Positions 9,771 through 18,867 are shown, counted from the first letter of the stretch. The stretch is DNA of 64,000 nt from Grimontia kaedaensis (GCF_023746615.1 NZ_CP082275.1:2356001-2420000), one strand, 5' to 3'. The notes: generated by a model not told the origin, from the sequence alone. Numbers and translations are program-made.

Positions 9771-10827
9771 AAGACGCCTCCTTGTCCTCTTGCTCAGTAT
9801 CAAACCATGGCGTTTCGACACGCTGTGGTTTAGCAACAACATCGTTCAAGTGCTCATAAACAGAGCCATGGTAAAGTCCTTTACCATGCAGCCATTCATC
9901 GTTGTAAACCGTGTTCAGGTACTTTTCTCCACCATCGCAAATCAGGCAAACCATGTTGCCGCTGCCTTCACGCTTCGCACAGCGTTTAATGGCTTCGTAA
10001 ATCGCGCCACCCGCTGACCCACCCACCAGCAATCCGTGCTCACGGGCAAGATATCGACAGGTTGTGAAAGCTTCCGCATCGCTAACGCGAACACCTTCGT
10101 CAAGAAGGTCGGGGTCGTAAAATGGCCCCATCACATCACCTTCTGGCATACCCGTCCCAGATTGCCAGTAAGGCCCACTTGGGAAACCGAAAATCACCGA
10201 ACCAACCGGTTCCACACCGACAATTTCCAGCGCGGGATAACGCGCGCGAAGGGCCTCGCCTACACCTACAATACTACCGCCTGTACCAACACAACAAACC
10301 AGGCTATCAAGGTTGTCGCCAAGTTGCTCCTGAAGCTCTACCGCCAACGTGTTGGTGTAACCTGCAGGGTTCGCGGCGTTATTGCACTGATCCATAAAAA
10401 GACCACCATCAATCGAAGCTGCGAGGTTTCGTGCAGTTTCAATGCGGGCAACCGTTGCCACTTCATCATCGGCAAAGTCGCCTTCCAACAGGTGTATTTT
10501 CCCGCCATAGGCTTTGACTGCTGCGAGCTTGTCAGGTGCCGCGTGATGGTCAACAACCGCAATGAAGTTGATGCCAATCTCGGCACACATATATGCAAGG
10601 GCAGTGGCTGTGTTTCCAGAAGAAGATTCCACCACTGTTCCGCCACGCTTCAATCGGCCGGAGCGAAGCGCATCGAAGAGCATTTCGCGCGCCATGCGAT
10701 CTTTCATGCTTTGTCCGGGATTATTCTTTTCCACTTTCAGCCAAAGTGTCCAATCACTGTGGGCAAACCTCAAGGCAAGCATCGGTGTCTCACCAATCAT
10801 CTGGTGCATAGCTGTGCAGAGTTTCAT
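9763..10827 (-). CDS. PLP-dependent cysteine synthase/SbnA-like enzyme
   Basis: Fold-type II PLP enzyme of 354 residues, in the cysteine synthase/cystathionine beta-synthase family. The Schiff-base lysine is K42 in NPGQSMKDRMA. The substrate/phosphate loop follows as ESSSGNTATALA, and the PLP-phosphate Gly-rich loop as GTGGSIVG. At about 354 residues it is longer than CysK/CysM (about 300-320) because of a C-terminal extension. The family includes SbnA, which makes a diaminopropionate precursor from O-phosphoserine and glutamate, and also true cysteine synthases; the reaction here cannot be decided by eye. Its ATG overlaps the upstream decarboxylase-like stop (ATGA) and its stop overlaps the DMT start, so all three products are probably made together. 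Confidence 0.88.
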   Translation of the reverse strand: MKLCTAMHQMIGETPMLALRFAHSDWTLWLKVEKNNPGQSMKDRMAREMLFDALRSGRLKRGGTVVESSSGNTATALAYMCAEIGINFIAVVDHHAAPDKLAAVKAYGGKIHLLEGDFADDEVATVARIETARNLAASIDGGLFMDQCNNAANPAGYTNTLAVELQEQLGDNLDSLVCCVGTGGSIVGVGEALRARYPALEIVGVEPVGSVIFGFPSGPYWQSGTGMPEGDVMGPFYDPDLLDEGVRVSDAEAFTTCRYLAREHGLLVGGSAGGAIYEAIKRCAKREGSGNMVCLICDGGEKYLNTVYNDEWLHGKGLYHGSVYEHLNDVVAKPQRVETPWFDTEQEDKEASFA

Positions 10828-12191
10828 CCTCGTACCTCCTCGATTGAAAAAGAATCTTCCTTGTTATCCAGAACAACTTTGTTAGGGATAGGTAAACCAT
10901 GAAAACGGGTTTCCAGCAGGTCCATCAGGTAACCGGCTGTATTGTTGAAAACCAGCAAATCGCCGGCTTTGGGCATTTGGGAGAAAGGCACCTTGCGATA
11001 AGTCAGTACATCTTCTTCAAGGCAGCTCTGCCCTGCGATATAGGCGCGGACGGCATTAGTGGGTTTAATTGCCTCTTGAGAGACAGGAAGATGGACAGGA
11101 TCGACGATAAATTCCGAATTGAACCAGGTTTCAGAGAAACTGAAGCTGAGGCCTTTTACTACGACACAGTGGTCTCCAGCATTAGTGGTTTTAGTTCCAA
11201 GTACCTCAAAAGCGGTAAACCCTGCACCATCCGTTAATGCACGTCCTGGTTCAACATTGAGTTCAATGTTGTTCGCTTTCAAACGCTCAGCATTGCCGCT
11301 TTCGAGCAGCACTTTTTCTACAGCAGTCTCCAACGTATCTGGGTGCCAATAGGGATAAAAGCTTTTTGGCATTCGACCCGCGACAAAGTCCTGCTTGTCG
11401 ATGGCATTTTGGAAGCGTCGCCAAGTGGCTTCCTCGACATAGCGAAGTGGATAGCCACCGCCAATGTTTATTGCTTTCCAGCGAATAGCTGCGCCATACC
11501 GCAACGCATCAGCAATATCCAATAAGTCAGAGAGTGCTTTACCACGCTCTAGAGGGCAGTAACCGGAAAGGTGAAAGCCTGCGCCTTCCAGTTCAATATT
11601 CGACAAGCTATCAGCAACCAAAGAGGCTGCTTTCAATTTGTCGGTGTTCATCCCAAAACGGGTGTAAGGCTGCTCTGCATTCCAGCGAAGTAACACACGT
11701 GCGGTTTTTCCAATCGATACTGCAAGGCTCTGGATTTGAAGCAACTCTTCATCGCTGTCGACAACAATTCTTGCCTCTTGTCTCAGCGCCAGTGTCAGAA
11801 ACTCTAATGATTTAAAAGGGCCCGATAAGCTGCAGTCTTGCCCGCGCACACCTTGCGTTAATGCCAATTGGAACTCTTCAAGCGATGACACATCGATACC
11901 AATCCCTTCTTCGGCGGCCGCCTTGACCAGCGCAGCAGAACGATTGGTTTTCATGGCATACAACACTTGAAACCGCTCTCCCAAATATCGGGAAAGCACA
12001 TGCTTCACACCCACAATATTTTGCTTAATTCGATGGGGTAACATGGCGTGAAATGGGGCGTTTGCCGCTTTGGTGATAAGGGGAAAGAGTTGGCGATAAG
12101 GAAGCGACAGATCCTCTTTTGCAGGGAAACGGATGTCGAAGTCGTTATTCGCTTCTACCGCCGCCCTCGTATCCATACTGATATTATTCAT
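10824..12191 (-). CDS. Orn/DAP/Arg decarboxylase-2 family (Y4yA-like) PLP enzyme
   Basis: Fold-type III (alanine-racemase-like barrel) PLP enzyme, about 455 residues. The PLP lysine lies in VLYAMKTNRSAALV (about residue 81); downstream are the glycine loop INIGGGYPLRYVEE, the conserved EPGRA phosphate-binding motif, a QSCLEEDVL cysteine motif and a terminal FNNTAGYLMD. The start is set at the ATG at 12191, which follows GGAG by 5 bases; the ATG at 12209 has no ribosome site. The family decarboxylates diamino acids or, as in SbnH, a siderophore intermediate. Proteins of this look are annotated as Y4yA family PLP-dependent enzymes. Substrate unknown. It is the first gene of an overlapping operon with an SbnA-like enzyme and an exporter. 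Confidence 0.85.
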   Translation of the reverse strand: MNNISMDTRAAVEANNDFDIRFPAKEDLSLPYRQLFPLITKAANAPFHAMLPHRIKQNIVGVKHVLSRYLGERFQVLYAMKTNRSAALVKAAAEEGIGIDVSSLEEFQLALTQGVRGQDCSLSGPFKSLEFLTLALRQEARIVVDSDEELLQIQSLAVSIGKTARVLLRWNAEQPYTRFGMNTDKLKAASLVADSLSNIELEGAGFHLSGYCPLERGKALSDLLDIADALRYGAAIRWKAINIGGGYPLRYVEEATWRRFQNAIDKQDFVAGRMPKSFYPYWHPDTLETAVEKVLLESGNAERLKANNIELNVEPGRALTDGAGFTAFEVLGTKTTNAGDHCVVVKGLSFSFSETWFNSEFIVDPVHLPVSQEAIKPTNAVRAYIAGQSCLEEDVLTYRKVPFSQMPKAGDLLVFNNTAGYLMDLLETRFHGLPIPNKVVLDNKEDSFSIEEVRG

Positions 12192-12418
12192 TGCGTCTCC
12201 AGCGTCCATGCTACAAATCAGGACAGCCGCGTGAAAAATTCAAGCATCTTGGCTGTGTTCAAATACCCGAACAATCTGAGGCACTCGCTCCTGAGAGCAT
12301 CAGATTGTCGGTATCTATGATTAATTTTCAGGACACCACACGCTATGGAAATAAGTGCACATTAGTCTGCATTTTTTGCATCCCTTTGTTGCGAAAGCAC
12401 TCTTCTGTTTATCTGCAT

Positions 12419-13450
12419 CTAACTAAATACTGGAGGCGGCGTTATTTCACTCGCCGGAGCCTGTGGCGCATAATCCGCATGCTTAGCAACAGTTCTTCCT
12501 ATGCCAGAGTTGGTCAGGAAAGGGATTATCCAAATCAGCCAAGGCGGTTGCGGACAATCAAACGCTGAAGAAGTATCTGACAACACTGCTTCGGTGAAAG
12601 GTGCACCTAGCTGAAAGATATCTCCAGTACTGAGTTCAAACTCAGCCAAAACATGTTGCCAGACAGATTTACTCATCCATTTTTTGAGAAGCACTTCATA
12701 ACTGACCCTCACCAGTTCCGCATTGATTTGTTCATCCTGGCCCAGTCGCTCTTCCAAACAAGCGAGTGGTGGCGGAAGACGTTCACCAATCATCAGTTGA
12801 ACCATGTCTATGACGGTCAGACGAACTACACCGTATCCCATCAAATCGAACACAACAGAGGGCAGATCAGCACGTTGGGTTCCAGCCAGTGGACGGCTCA
12901 TATCTTCTACATTTCGAAGTTTGACCCTAAATGAAGCCAACATTTGGTCTCTGCTATCGGTCGCAGCTGCCCGCCCCTGCTGTCCTGACATGATGGTCAG
13001 AGCACGAAGCCGATGCAGCGTGGCGAGAACGAGGCTAAGCGCCATGTCCGCTTCTTTTTTGTTTTCAACAGTGCGGCTGAAATTACCTTGGGAATAGCCA
13101 CTCAATCTACACAGCTGAACTGCGCTGAAATTGAGTTTTTCCAATTCTCTCCGAACAGCTTCAGATGGTGGAGCATGAAGTCTCAGCATACGGCACGCCG
13201 TCGACTGCAACTCACGGACAAGCATTCGGGTGCTTTCTGCGTCTCCCCACCGATTTAGTGGGAACAAAGCTGGTAAAAATTTTGATGCGGCGCGGGCGGA
13301 ACCATCCTGCATACCTGCGAGGCAAAACATATCACTCCAAGAAAGAACCACTGTATCTATCCGTTCCTGATAGCAGAGGTCTGCGGTAAATGTTCCGTTG
13401 TCCTGAAACGACAACGGGCGAAGGCAATGGGCATAAGTTGGTTGTGTCAT
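12419..13450 (-). CDS. Protein of unknown function with possible helix-turn-helix, upstream of PLP operon
   Basis: A 343-residue protein I do not recognise. The start at 13450 (ATG after a GTG) follows GAGGGGAG. There is no signal peptide or membrane helix. Residues about 107-130 (NFSAVQLCRLSGYSQGNFSR) look like a helix-turn-helix of the XRE/LuxR kind: a hydrophobic helix, a Gly-Tyr turn and a Ser/Gln/Asn recognition helix. The rest is alpha-helical and ends in a proline-rich tail. It lies 227 bp upstream of, and co-directional with, the PLP/exporter operon, so a regulatory role there is plausible, as is membership of the same pathway. Neither is shown by the sequence. Confidence 0.65.
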   Translation of the reverse strand: MTQPTYAHCLRPLSFQDNGTFTADLCYQERIDTVVLSWSDMFCLAGMQDGSARAASKFLPALFPLNRWGDAESTRMLVRELQSTACRMLRLHAPPSEAVRRELEKLNFSAVQLCRLSGYSQGNFSRTVENKKEADMALSLVLATLHRLRALTIMSGQQGRAAATDSRDQMLASFRVKLRNVEDMSRPLAGTQRADLPSVVFDLMGYGVVRLTVIDMVQLMIGERLPPPLACLEERLGQDEQINAELVRVSYEVLLKKWMSKSVWQHVLAEFELSTGDIFQLGAPFTEAVLSDTSSAFDCPQPPWLIWIIPFLTNSGIGRTVAKHADYAPQAPASEITPPPVFS

Positions 13451-13630
13451 CACTCCCCTCTAAATCAAAAGCGAGGTATATACAACGCTGACTTCTTGGG
13501 TCAGCTCGAATTGATGACAGCGTACAAGCTAAGACTGAGGGATATTTGGAATTGTTTGCAACCGCAATTGCAGGAAATGCACCTCCATGATTTCCAAGCA
13601 CTTTTGTTGCATATTGAGAGCATAATACAA

Positions 13631-13653
13631 AAGCCCGCCACCTAGGCAGGCTT
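13631..13653 (-). terminator. Terminator downstream of hchA
   Basis: Imperfect stem AGCCTGCC/GGCGGGCT with a five-base loop and TTTTG on the minus strand, just after the hchA stop. Confidence 0.65.
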
Positions 13654-13672
13654 CTGTATCGATGAAAAACGC

Positions 13673-14539
13673 TTAGATATCAACGTCGTTATACGTATCT
13701 AGCAGTGTTTTTGCTGCCAGCTTACCCAACTCGTTGGCAGCAAGTGGACTCGCGCCAGTCAGCAACAAACGATCGCGACAAACAGTGTTATCCGATTTAG
13801 TGTTCATCAGCGTCATACCCAGGCCTTCTAGCTTTCCGCTCACGCTACTTGGCATTTTTCCTGGCAAATACCCCACCTTGGGGGTCATCTCATCAACGGA
13901 ATCAGGGAAAACTGCCAGCTTATAGCCTTCATAGAGAAATGGCTGTTCATCAAGCGTGGTCGCCAACAAGGCCGCTGGGCCATGACATAGGGTAATCGTG
14001 AACAAATCATTGCTATCCGCCCATCGCAGTAATTTATCGACATTGTGATCGTCTGGAATGCCCAACATGGCTCCGTGCCCACCAGGGATAAACACTGCGG
14101 CGTATTCATCACTGTTTTGCAATGATGCTTCTAAAAAGTGCTGCAATGAACCCGGTGCTTCGAATTGCTGCTTATATTCCTCATAGAAAGCTTTCACGTA
14201 TTCATCTTTCTCTGGGAACGCCCACATTTCTAAAACCACAGGCTTCCCTGTTGGTGTGACTATCTCAAAGTCAAAGCCAGCATTTTTAAGATGAAGCATG
14301 GGTAAAATCGCTTCCACAGGATGATTACCTGTCGAAAACATTTTCCCATTTTGCATGGTCATGTTTTTTTGCTCAGTGAAGATCACCAGTATTTTTTTGG
14401 GGCTACCGTTGTACTTTTGATATGTGACATTCTCGAAGTCAGTTTTATCAACCGTTGCTAACTTCAGAGCCAATTTTGATGGCGAATAGGAACCATCAGC
14501 TTCCTGTTTAGGCGCAATTCCAAATAATTTCTTCAGCAT
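13673..14539 (-). CDS. hchA: Hsp31 chaperone / glyoxalase III / protein deglycase
   Basis: DJ-1/PfpI superfamily protein of 288 residues, matching HchA in length and architecture. The catalytic triad is visible: E76 in NHPVEA, nucleophile C185 and H186 in ITLCHGPAALL, virtually the numbering of E. coli Hsp31. The HchA-specific stretch VFPDSVDEMTPKVGYLPGK is also present. The enzyme is a holding chaperone and repairs methylglyoxal damage or converts methylglyoxal to lactate in the cytoplasm. It is transcribed alone with its own terminator, 75 bp from a co-directional oxidoreductase gene; both may serve reactive-carbonyl or electrophile defence. Confidence 0.92.
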   Translation of the reverse strand: MLKKLFGIAPKQEADGSYSPSKLALKLATVDKTDFENVTYQKYNGSPKKILVIFTEQKNMTMQNGKMFSTGNHPVEAILPMLHLKNAGFDFEIVTPTGKPVVLEMWAFPEKDEYVKAFYEEYKQQFEAPGSLQHFLEASLQNSDEYAAVFIPGGHGAMLGIPDDHNVDKLLRWADSNDLFTITLCHGPAALLATTLDEQPFLYEGYKLAVFPDSVDEMTPKVGYLPGKMPSSVSGKLEGLGMTLMNTKSDNTVCRDRLLLTGASPLAANELGKLAAKTLLDTYNDVDI

Positions 14540-14566
14540 ATCCCTTTCCCTAATGAGTATTTCTGA

Positions 14567-14592
14567 AAAGGGATATCACCTGAAATCCCTTT
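14567..14592 (-). terminator. Weak hairpin between oxidoreductase and hchA genes
   Basis: Perfect 8-bp inverted repeat AAAGGGAT/ATCCCTTT with a ten-base loop, downstream of the oxidoreductase stop on the minus strand. The U-tract is short (TTTTC), so termination may be partial. Confidence 0.4.
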
Positions 14593-14614
14593 ATAGTCAC
14601 TTCTTCAGTCGTTA

Positions 14615-15556
14615 TCAGACAGAAACATTGATGATGATTTTGCCTTGTGCGCGACCTGTTTCGCTGCGCTCATGCGCTTCAGCGACCTGCCCTAGCGTGA
14701 ACTCACTGTCGATACTTACTTTCAATTTCCCTGCATCGGCCAGCTCAGCAAGCTGTTCTAATTGTGGGCGGTTTGGCTGAACGAAGCAGAATTGCGCATT
14801 TACACCATATTTAGCGGCCATTTCTTCTTCAGGAGATGTCGCGATAGACACCAAGCGACCACCTTTTTTCAGCGTTTTGTAGCTCTGGTTTTGAGTTTCA
14901 CCGCCAATGGTGTCGAAAACAACATCCATATCTGTCAGTTCAGAAAAGTCCTCATTGCGATAATTGATAACGTTGTCAGCGCCAAGGTCTTTTACAAGCT
15001 CAATGTTACGCGATGACGTTGTCGTATAAACATTCGCACCTTTTTGCTTCGCAAATTGGATAGCGAACTGACCAACCGCTCCCGATCCACCATGGATCAG
15101 CACTTTTTCGCCTTCTTTCAGATCGACATACTCAAAGAGCGCTTGCCATGCGGTTAATGCCGCCAAAGGCACACCAGCAGCCTGTTGCCAACTGAATGAC
15201 TTTGGCTTCAAAGCCACTTCGTCTGCAGCTGCCGTCATGTATTCCGCATAGCTTCCGTTTTTAGCAATGTCAGGTCGGCTATAAACTTCATCACCCATCG
15301 CCAAGCTACTTACATCTTCGCCAACGGCAACCACTTCACCGGCTACATCCCACCCCAGTGTTAGCGGCAAAGGGTGATTCAATAATGGCTGTAAGTAACC
15401 CTCTCGGATCTTCCAATCTACTGGATTTACAGAAGCTGCACGCACTTTAATCAGCACTTCGTTTGCCGCTGGCGCCGGGATATCAATATCATTCAGTGAC
15501 AGCACTTCCCTGCCACCAAATTCACTAATTTGAACTGCCTTCATTGAACCAGTCAT
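14615..15556 (-). CDS. NADP-dependent MDR-family oxidoreductase (quinone reductase-like)
   Basis: Zinc-independent medium-chain dehydrogenase/reductase of about 313 residues. The N-terminal GroES-like domain shows NPVDWKIREGY and GWDVAGEVVAVG. The Rossmann half has VLIHGGSGAVGQFAIQFAK, the quinone-reductase form of the nucleotide motif, and TTTSSRNIELVKDLGAD. No structural-zinc cysteine cluster is present. The start is the ATG at 15556, 6 bases after AGAGG. It is divergent from a LysR-family gene (119 bp between starts), the usual arrangement for a regulator controlling an electrophile- or quinone-inducible reductase. Substrate unknown. Confidence 0.87.
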   Translation of the reverse strand: MTGSMKAVQISEFGGREVLSLNDIDIPAPAANEVLIKVRAASVNPVDWKIREGYLQPLLNHPLPLTLGWDVAGEVVAVGEDVSSLAMGDEVYSRPDIAKNGSYAEYMTAAADEVALKPKSFSWQQAAGVPLAALTAWQALFEYVDLKEGEKVLIHGGSGAVGQFAIQFAKQKGANVYTTTSSRNIELVKDLGADNVINYRNEDFSELTDMDVVFDTIGGETQNQSYKTLKKGGRLVSIATSPEEEMAAKYGVNAQFCFVQPNRPQLEQLAELADAGKLKVSIDSEFTLGQVAEAHERSETGRAQGKIIINVSV

Positions 15557-15675
15557 CACTTTCCTCTTTGAACCTTTGGTTTGAATATGAGCAAAGCGTA
15601 CACGGATTGAACCGCCTTGATTAGACAGTTAACCGTCACTATATTGTTTCCATTTAATCAACAATTGATATTGAA

Positions 15676-16593
15676 ATGGCATTTAAAGACGAAAATTTTC
15701 AAGCATTGATTCTTTTTGCTCACATAAATCGGCAAGGCAGTCTGTCTGCTGCTGCCGATCTTTTAGGTATCAGTCGCTCATCAGTCAGTAAACAGCTAGC
15801 GGCATTAGAGAAGAAGATTGGTTCAAGGCTGTTCAACCGGACGACAAGAAAAATCGTGCTAACCGATGTTGGCCGTAAAGTATTGCAGGAAGCACATAGC
15901 GTTGAGTCAGCACTTCAGCGAATCGAGCATATTAGTGAAGACTCTCGCTCAGTGGTCTCAGGGCATATCAATATCTCTGCCCCTATTGCTCAGGGGCGAA
16001 TCCATATCGCCCCACTACTGACAGAATTTATCAATCTCCATCCCAAAGTTACTGTCAATCTTCAACTTGAAGACAGGTTTATCGACATGATCGCAGAGAA
16101 TGTCGATGTTTCTATTCGTGTCGGTTACTTGCCAGATTCTTCACTCATCGCACGCAAGCTCGGCGACGTGTCCTGGGTGCTTTGTGCTTCCCCAAAATAC
16201 TTAGAAGCAGCACCACCACTAAAAGCACCGAGTGATTTACTCAATCACCGTTGCCTTTACTATCGAAATTCGAAAGTCAGCATGAACACCTGGACGTTCG
16301 TTGGAGAACATGGCGAAGAAGAAATCACCGTATCGGGACCTTTTTCAATTAATGACCCCGGCGTGTTGATTACTGCAGCTTTGGATGGTGCAGGAGTGTT
16401 ACTGATTAACAGAGGATTACTTGGCAACACCATAGAAGAAGGAAGACTAATTTCCTTGCTTGATAACTATCAAGTGGTTGGCGGATTGCCCACTTACGTG
16501 GTTTATCCGGAAAGAGAGTTTATTCCCGCAAAAACCAGAGCCTTGGTAGAGTTTCTGGTTGAGAAAATGCCTTCGAAGATGAGTAGTGATTAA
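15676..16593 (+). CDS. LysR-family transcriptional regulator (CrgA-like)
   Basis: A 305-residue LysR regulator. The N-terminal HTH is textbook (about 9-66): GSLSAAADLLGISRSSVSKQ, followed by LEKKIGSRLFNRTTRKIVLT. The C-terminal substrate-binding domain has the CrgA-type motif DVSIRVGYLPDSSLIARKLG. It is divergently transcribed from the quinone-reductase-like gene and probably controls it through the shared 119-bp intergenic region; this is inferred from arrangement. Confidence 0.93.
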   Translation: MAFKDENFQALILFAHINRQGSLSAAADLLGISRSSVSKQLAALEKKIGSRLFNRTTRKIVLTDVGRKVLQEAHSVESALQRIEHISEDSRSVVSGHINISAPIAQGRIHIAPLLTEFINLHPKVTVNLQLEDRFIDMIAENVDVSIRVGYLPDSSLIARKLGDVSWVLCASPKYLEAAPPLKAPSDLLNHRCLYYRNSKVSMNTWTFVGEHGEEEITVSGPFSINDPGVLITAALDGAGVLLINRGLLGNTIEEGRLISLLDNYQVVGGLPTYVVYPEREFIPAKTRALVEFLVEKMPSKMSSD

Positions 16594-16610
16594 ACGGAAA
16601 CTCTGACTAC

Positions 16611-16675
16611 CCAAATACGAAAAAGCCCGCTCACTGAGCGGGCTTAATCTAATTTGGCGGAGAGATAGGGATTTA
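16611..16675. repeat. Direct repeat copy 1: terminator plus 3' end of tRNA-Ser
   Basis: The 65 bases repeat almost exactly at 16742-16805. The unit holds a rho-independent hairpin (AAGCCCGCTC...GAGCGGGCTT) followed by the last 20 bases of the minus-strand tRNA-Ser gene (TGGCGGAGAGATAGGGATTT at 16656-16675). Beyond that point the sequence no longer matches tRNA. It looks like a second tRNA-Ser whose body was lost, leaving its 3' end and terminator. Confidence 0.8.
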
Positions 16676-16741
16676 TGCGGTCGCTTCGCTCGGCTGAACC
16701 TAGGGTCTAGGGTTCTGCATCCCTATCCCCACAGGTTTATT

Positions 16742-16805
16742 CCAAATACGAAAAAGCCCGCTCGGTGAGCGGGCTTAATCTAATGTGGCGGAGAGATAGG
16801 GATTT
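16742..16805. repeat. Direct repeat copy 2: terminator joined to intact tRNA-Ser
   Basis: Second copy of the unit at 16611-16675, with two changed loop bases, one changed base before the tRNA end and one fewer A. Here the tRNA part continues into the full tRNA-Ser gene. The hairpin GCCCGCTC-GGT-GAGCGGGC is the tRNA terminator on the minus strand. Confidence 0.85.
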
Positions 16806-16876
16806 GAACCCTAGATACGCTATTAACGTATGCCGGTTTTCAAGACCGGTGCTTTCAACCACTCAGCCATCTCTCC
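16786..16876 (-). tRNA. tRNA-Ser(UGA)
   Basis: A 91-base tRNA including encoded CCA. The acceptor stem GGAGAGA pairs with TCTCTCC. The anticodon loop CTTGAAA gives anticodon UGA. The long variable arm typical of serine tRNA (CATACGTTAATAGCGTATC) and the T-loop GGTTCAAATCC are present. It is identical over its full length to the copy at 24861-24951. Confidence 0.97.
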
Positions 16877-16889
16877 GTAAGTGCGGCGA

Positions 16890-16918
16890 ATATTAACGGG
16901 GTCGTGGAATGCTGTAAA
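16890..16918 (-). promoter_or_regulatory. Sigma-70 promoter of tRNA-Ser copy 1
   Basis: On the minus strand, TTTACA and TAATAT are separated by exactly 17 bases, followed by a GC-rich discriminator (TCGCCGC) typical of stringently controlled stable-RNA promoters. The same elements and spacing occur before copy 2 at 24965-24993. Confidence 0.8.
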
Positions 16919-17229
16919 CCCCTTTTCTACACATTCGTGTTTAAGTGTCTCTTTTTTAAACGCATAGACTGCATCAGAGCCAGATTGCACCGAATTCAAA
17001 GCCAACAGGCGCAAGTTCAACGCTGAAAGGCGCAATTAACCCTCGGATTTAGCCAGTTTCTCAAGGTTGTGACTACACTGATGAAAAAAGCCTTGAGTTA
17101 TTGATAGGTATATCACTTTGATAACCGAAGAGATGAAGGCACTTCCTGCTTAACATTGAACGTCGCAGAAAGGTCTGAAAGTCATCTCGTGAAGCACAAG
17201 GTCATTAGCCAACGAGAAGAGAGACGACA
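16919..17229. other. Upstream region of acetolactate synthase gene
   Basis: About 310 bases between the tRNA-Ser promoter and the acetolactate synthase start. A short antisense frame overlapping the tRNA is not a gene. The promoter for the plus-strand operon must lie here, but I see no element clear enough to place. Confidence 0.5.
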
Positions 17230-18867
17230 ATGAAAACTTCAGATTTGTTTGTACGTGCGCTGGAAAATGAAGGTGTCGAATATATCTACGGCATTCCGGG
17301 TGAAGAAAACCTCGATTTTCTGAACTCGCTAAAAGACTCCAAAATTGAACTGATCCTAACGCGACATGAGCAGGCAGCCGGGTTCATGGCGGCAACCTAC
17401 GGCCGTTTAACCGGTAAGCCTGGCGTTTGTCTCTCAACCCTTGGTCCTGGTGCAACAAACTTTGTGACTGCTGCTGCCTATGCGCAACTCGGTGCGATGC
17501 CGATGATCATGCTGGGTGGCCAAAAGCCAATTCGTAAGAGTAAACAAGGCCGCTTCCAGATTGTTGATGTGGTCAATCTCATGAAGCCAATTACCAAATA
17601 CTCCGAGCAGGTGGTCGATGGTAATAACGTCCCTGCGATGGTGCGCGAATCATTCCGCGTATGCAAGGAAGAGCGCCCGGGAGCAGGTTATCTGGAACTG
17701 CCAGAGGACATCGCGGACGAAGACTCAGGTGCGACAGTGTTCGATGTTGTTGAGCACCGCAGACCTGATGCGAACGAAAAATGCCTCGACCAAGCGGCGG
17801 AAATGATCAAAAAGGCCAAAATGCCGTTGTTACTGATTGGTGCAGGTGCCAACCGTAAACGTTCCAGCCAAGCACTTAAAGAATTCATCGATAAAACGGG
17901 TATCTACTTCTTCAATACTCAGATGGGTAAAGGTGTGGTGGATGAACGTCATGAGCGCTTTATCGGTACTGCCGCTCTCTCAAGCCACGACTTCTTGCAC
18001 TGTGCGATTGAAAAAGCAGACCTGATTATCAACGTGGGTCACGATGTGATCGAGAAGCCACCGTTCTTCATGGAAAAAGGTGGCACCAAAGTTATTCACA
18101 TCAACTTCTTTGCGGCGCGTACCGATGAGGTGTACTTCCCGCAACTTAACGTGGTGGGTGACATCTGTTCTTCAGTAGGTCGCCTGACAGAAAAAGTCGG
18201 AGAGCTGTCGCAGGACATGAGCTACTTCGGCCGCGTCAAAGCCCACGTTGATGAGCGCACCACCAAATACTTTGAAGATCGACGTTTCCCTATCCTGCCC
18301 CAACGTTTGGTGAAAATCCTACGTGACCAACTGGATGATGAGGACATCGTCACCCTTGATAACGGCGTATACAAAATCTGGTTTGCACGTAACTACCAAT
18401 GCCATACGAATAATACTCTGCTGCTGGATAATGCACTGGCAACCATGGGGGCAGGTTTGCCTTCAGCCATGGTGGCGAAGCAGCTTTATCCCAACAAAAA
18501 AGTTGTGTCGGTTAACGGCGACGGCGGCTTTATGATGAACTCGCAGGAGATCGAAACTGCAGTACGTATGGGGCTGGATCTGGTGGTCATCATCCTGAAC
18601 GACAGTGCCTACGGCATGATCAAGTGGAAGCAGGAAGGTATGGAATTCGACAATTTTGGTCTGGATTTCGGTAACCCTGATTTCGTGAAATACGCCAACA
18701 GCTTTGGCGCGATTGGCCACCGTCCTGATAGCCACGACGAGTTCCAGTCGATTCTGAAGCACGCTCTAAATAGCCCTGGCGTGCACCTTATCGATTTACC
18801 AGTGGATTACTCACTGAACCATTCCATTTTGAATGTTCTTATCAAGGAAAGCCGTTCAATCGGATAA
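17230..18867 (+). CDS. Acetolactate synthase large subunit-like TPP enzyme (AlsS/IlvB type)
   Basis: Thiamine-diphosphate enzyme of 545 residues. The catalytic glutamate is E47 in TRHEQAAGFMAATYGR. The TPP/Mg motif begins NGDGGFMMNSQE (about 429) and continues to ILNDSAYGMIKWKQ. The enzyme family joins two pyruvates to acetolactate, for valine/leucine synthesis or acetoin metabolism. No regulatory small subunit follows; an aldehyde dehydrogenase gene lies 18 bp downstream in the same operon. The lack of ilvN/ilvH and this partner favour a catabolic or specialised role over branched-chain amino-acid synthesis. Other 2-oxoacid substrates are possible. Confidence 0.87.
   Translation: MKTSDLFVRALENEGVEYIYGIPGEENLDFLNSLKDSKIELILTRHEQAAGFMAATYGRLTGKPGVCLSTLGPGATNFVTAAAYAQLGAMPMIMLGGQKPIRKSKQGRFQIVDVVNLMKPITKYSEQVVDGNNVPAMVRESFRVCKEERPGAGYLELPEDIADEDSGATVFDVVEHRRPDANEKCLDQAAEMIKKAKMPLLLIGAGANRKRSSQALKEFIDKTGIYFFNTQMGKGVVDERHERFIGTAALSSHDFLHCAIEKADLIINVGHDVIEKPPFFMEKGGTKVIHINFFAARTDEVYFPQLNVVGDICSSVGRLTEKVGELSQDMSYFGRVKAHVDERTTKYFEDRRFPILPQRLVKILRDQLDDEDIVTLDNGVYKIWFARNYQCHTNNTLLLDNALATMGAGLPSAMVAKQLYPNKKVVSVNGDGGFMMNSQEIETAVRMGLDLVVIILNDSAYGMIKWKQEGMEFDNFGLDFGNPDFVKYANSFGAIGHRPDSHDEFQSILKHALNSPGVHLIDLPVDYSLNHSILNVLIKESRSIG

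Noticed and set aside
10036..10902. 288-codon plus-strand frame antisense to the SbnA-like gene
   Set aside because: It is a mirror of the minus-strand PLP enzyme whose motifs are unambiguous; the antisense peptide is low-complexity and has no ribosome site.
16823..17035. 70-codon minus-strand frame overlapping tRNA-Ser
   Set aside because: It reads through the tRNA and its promoter and has no protein features.
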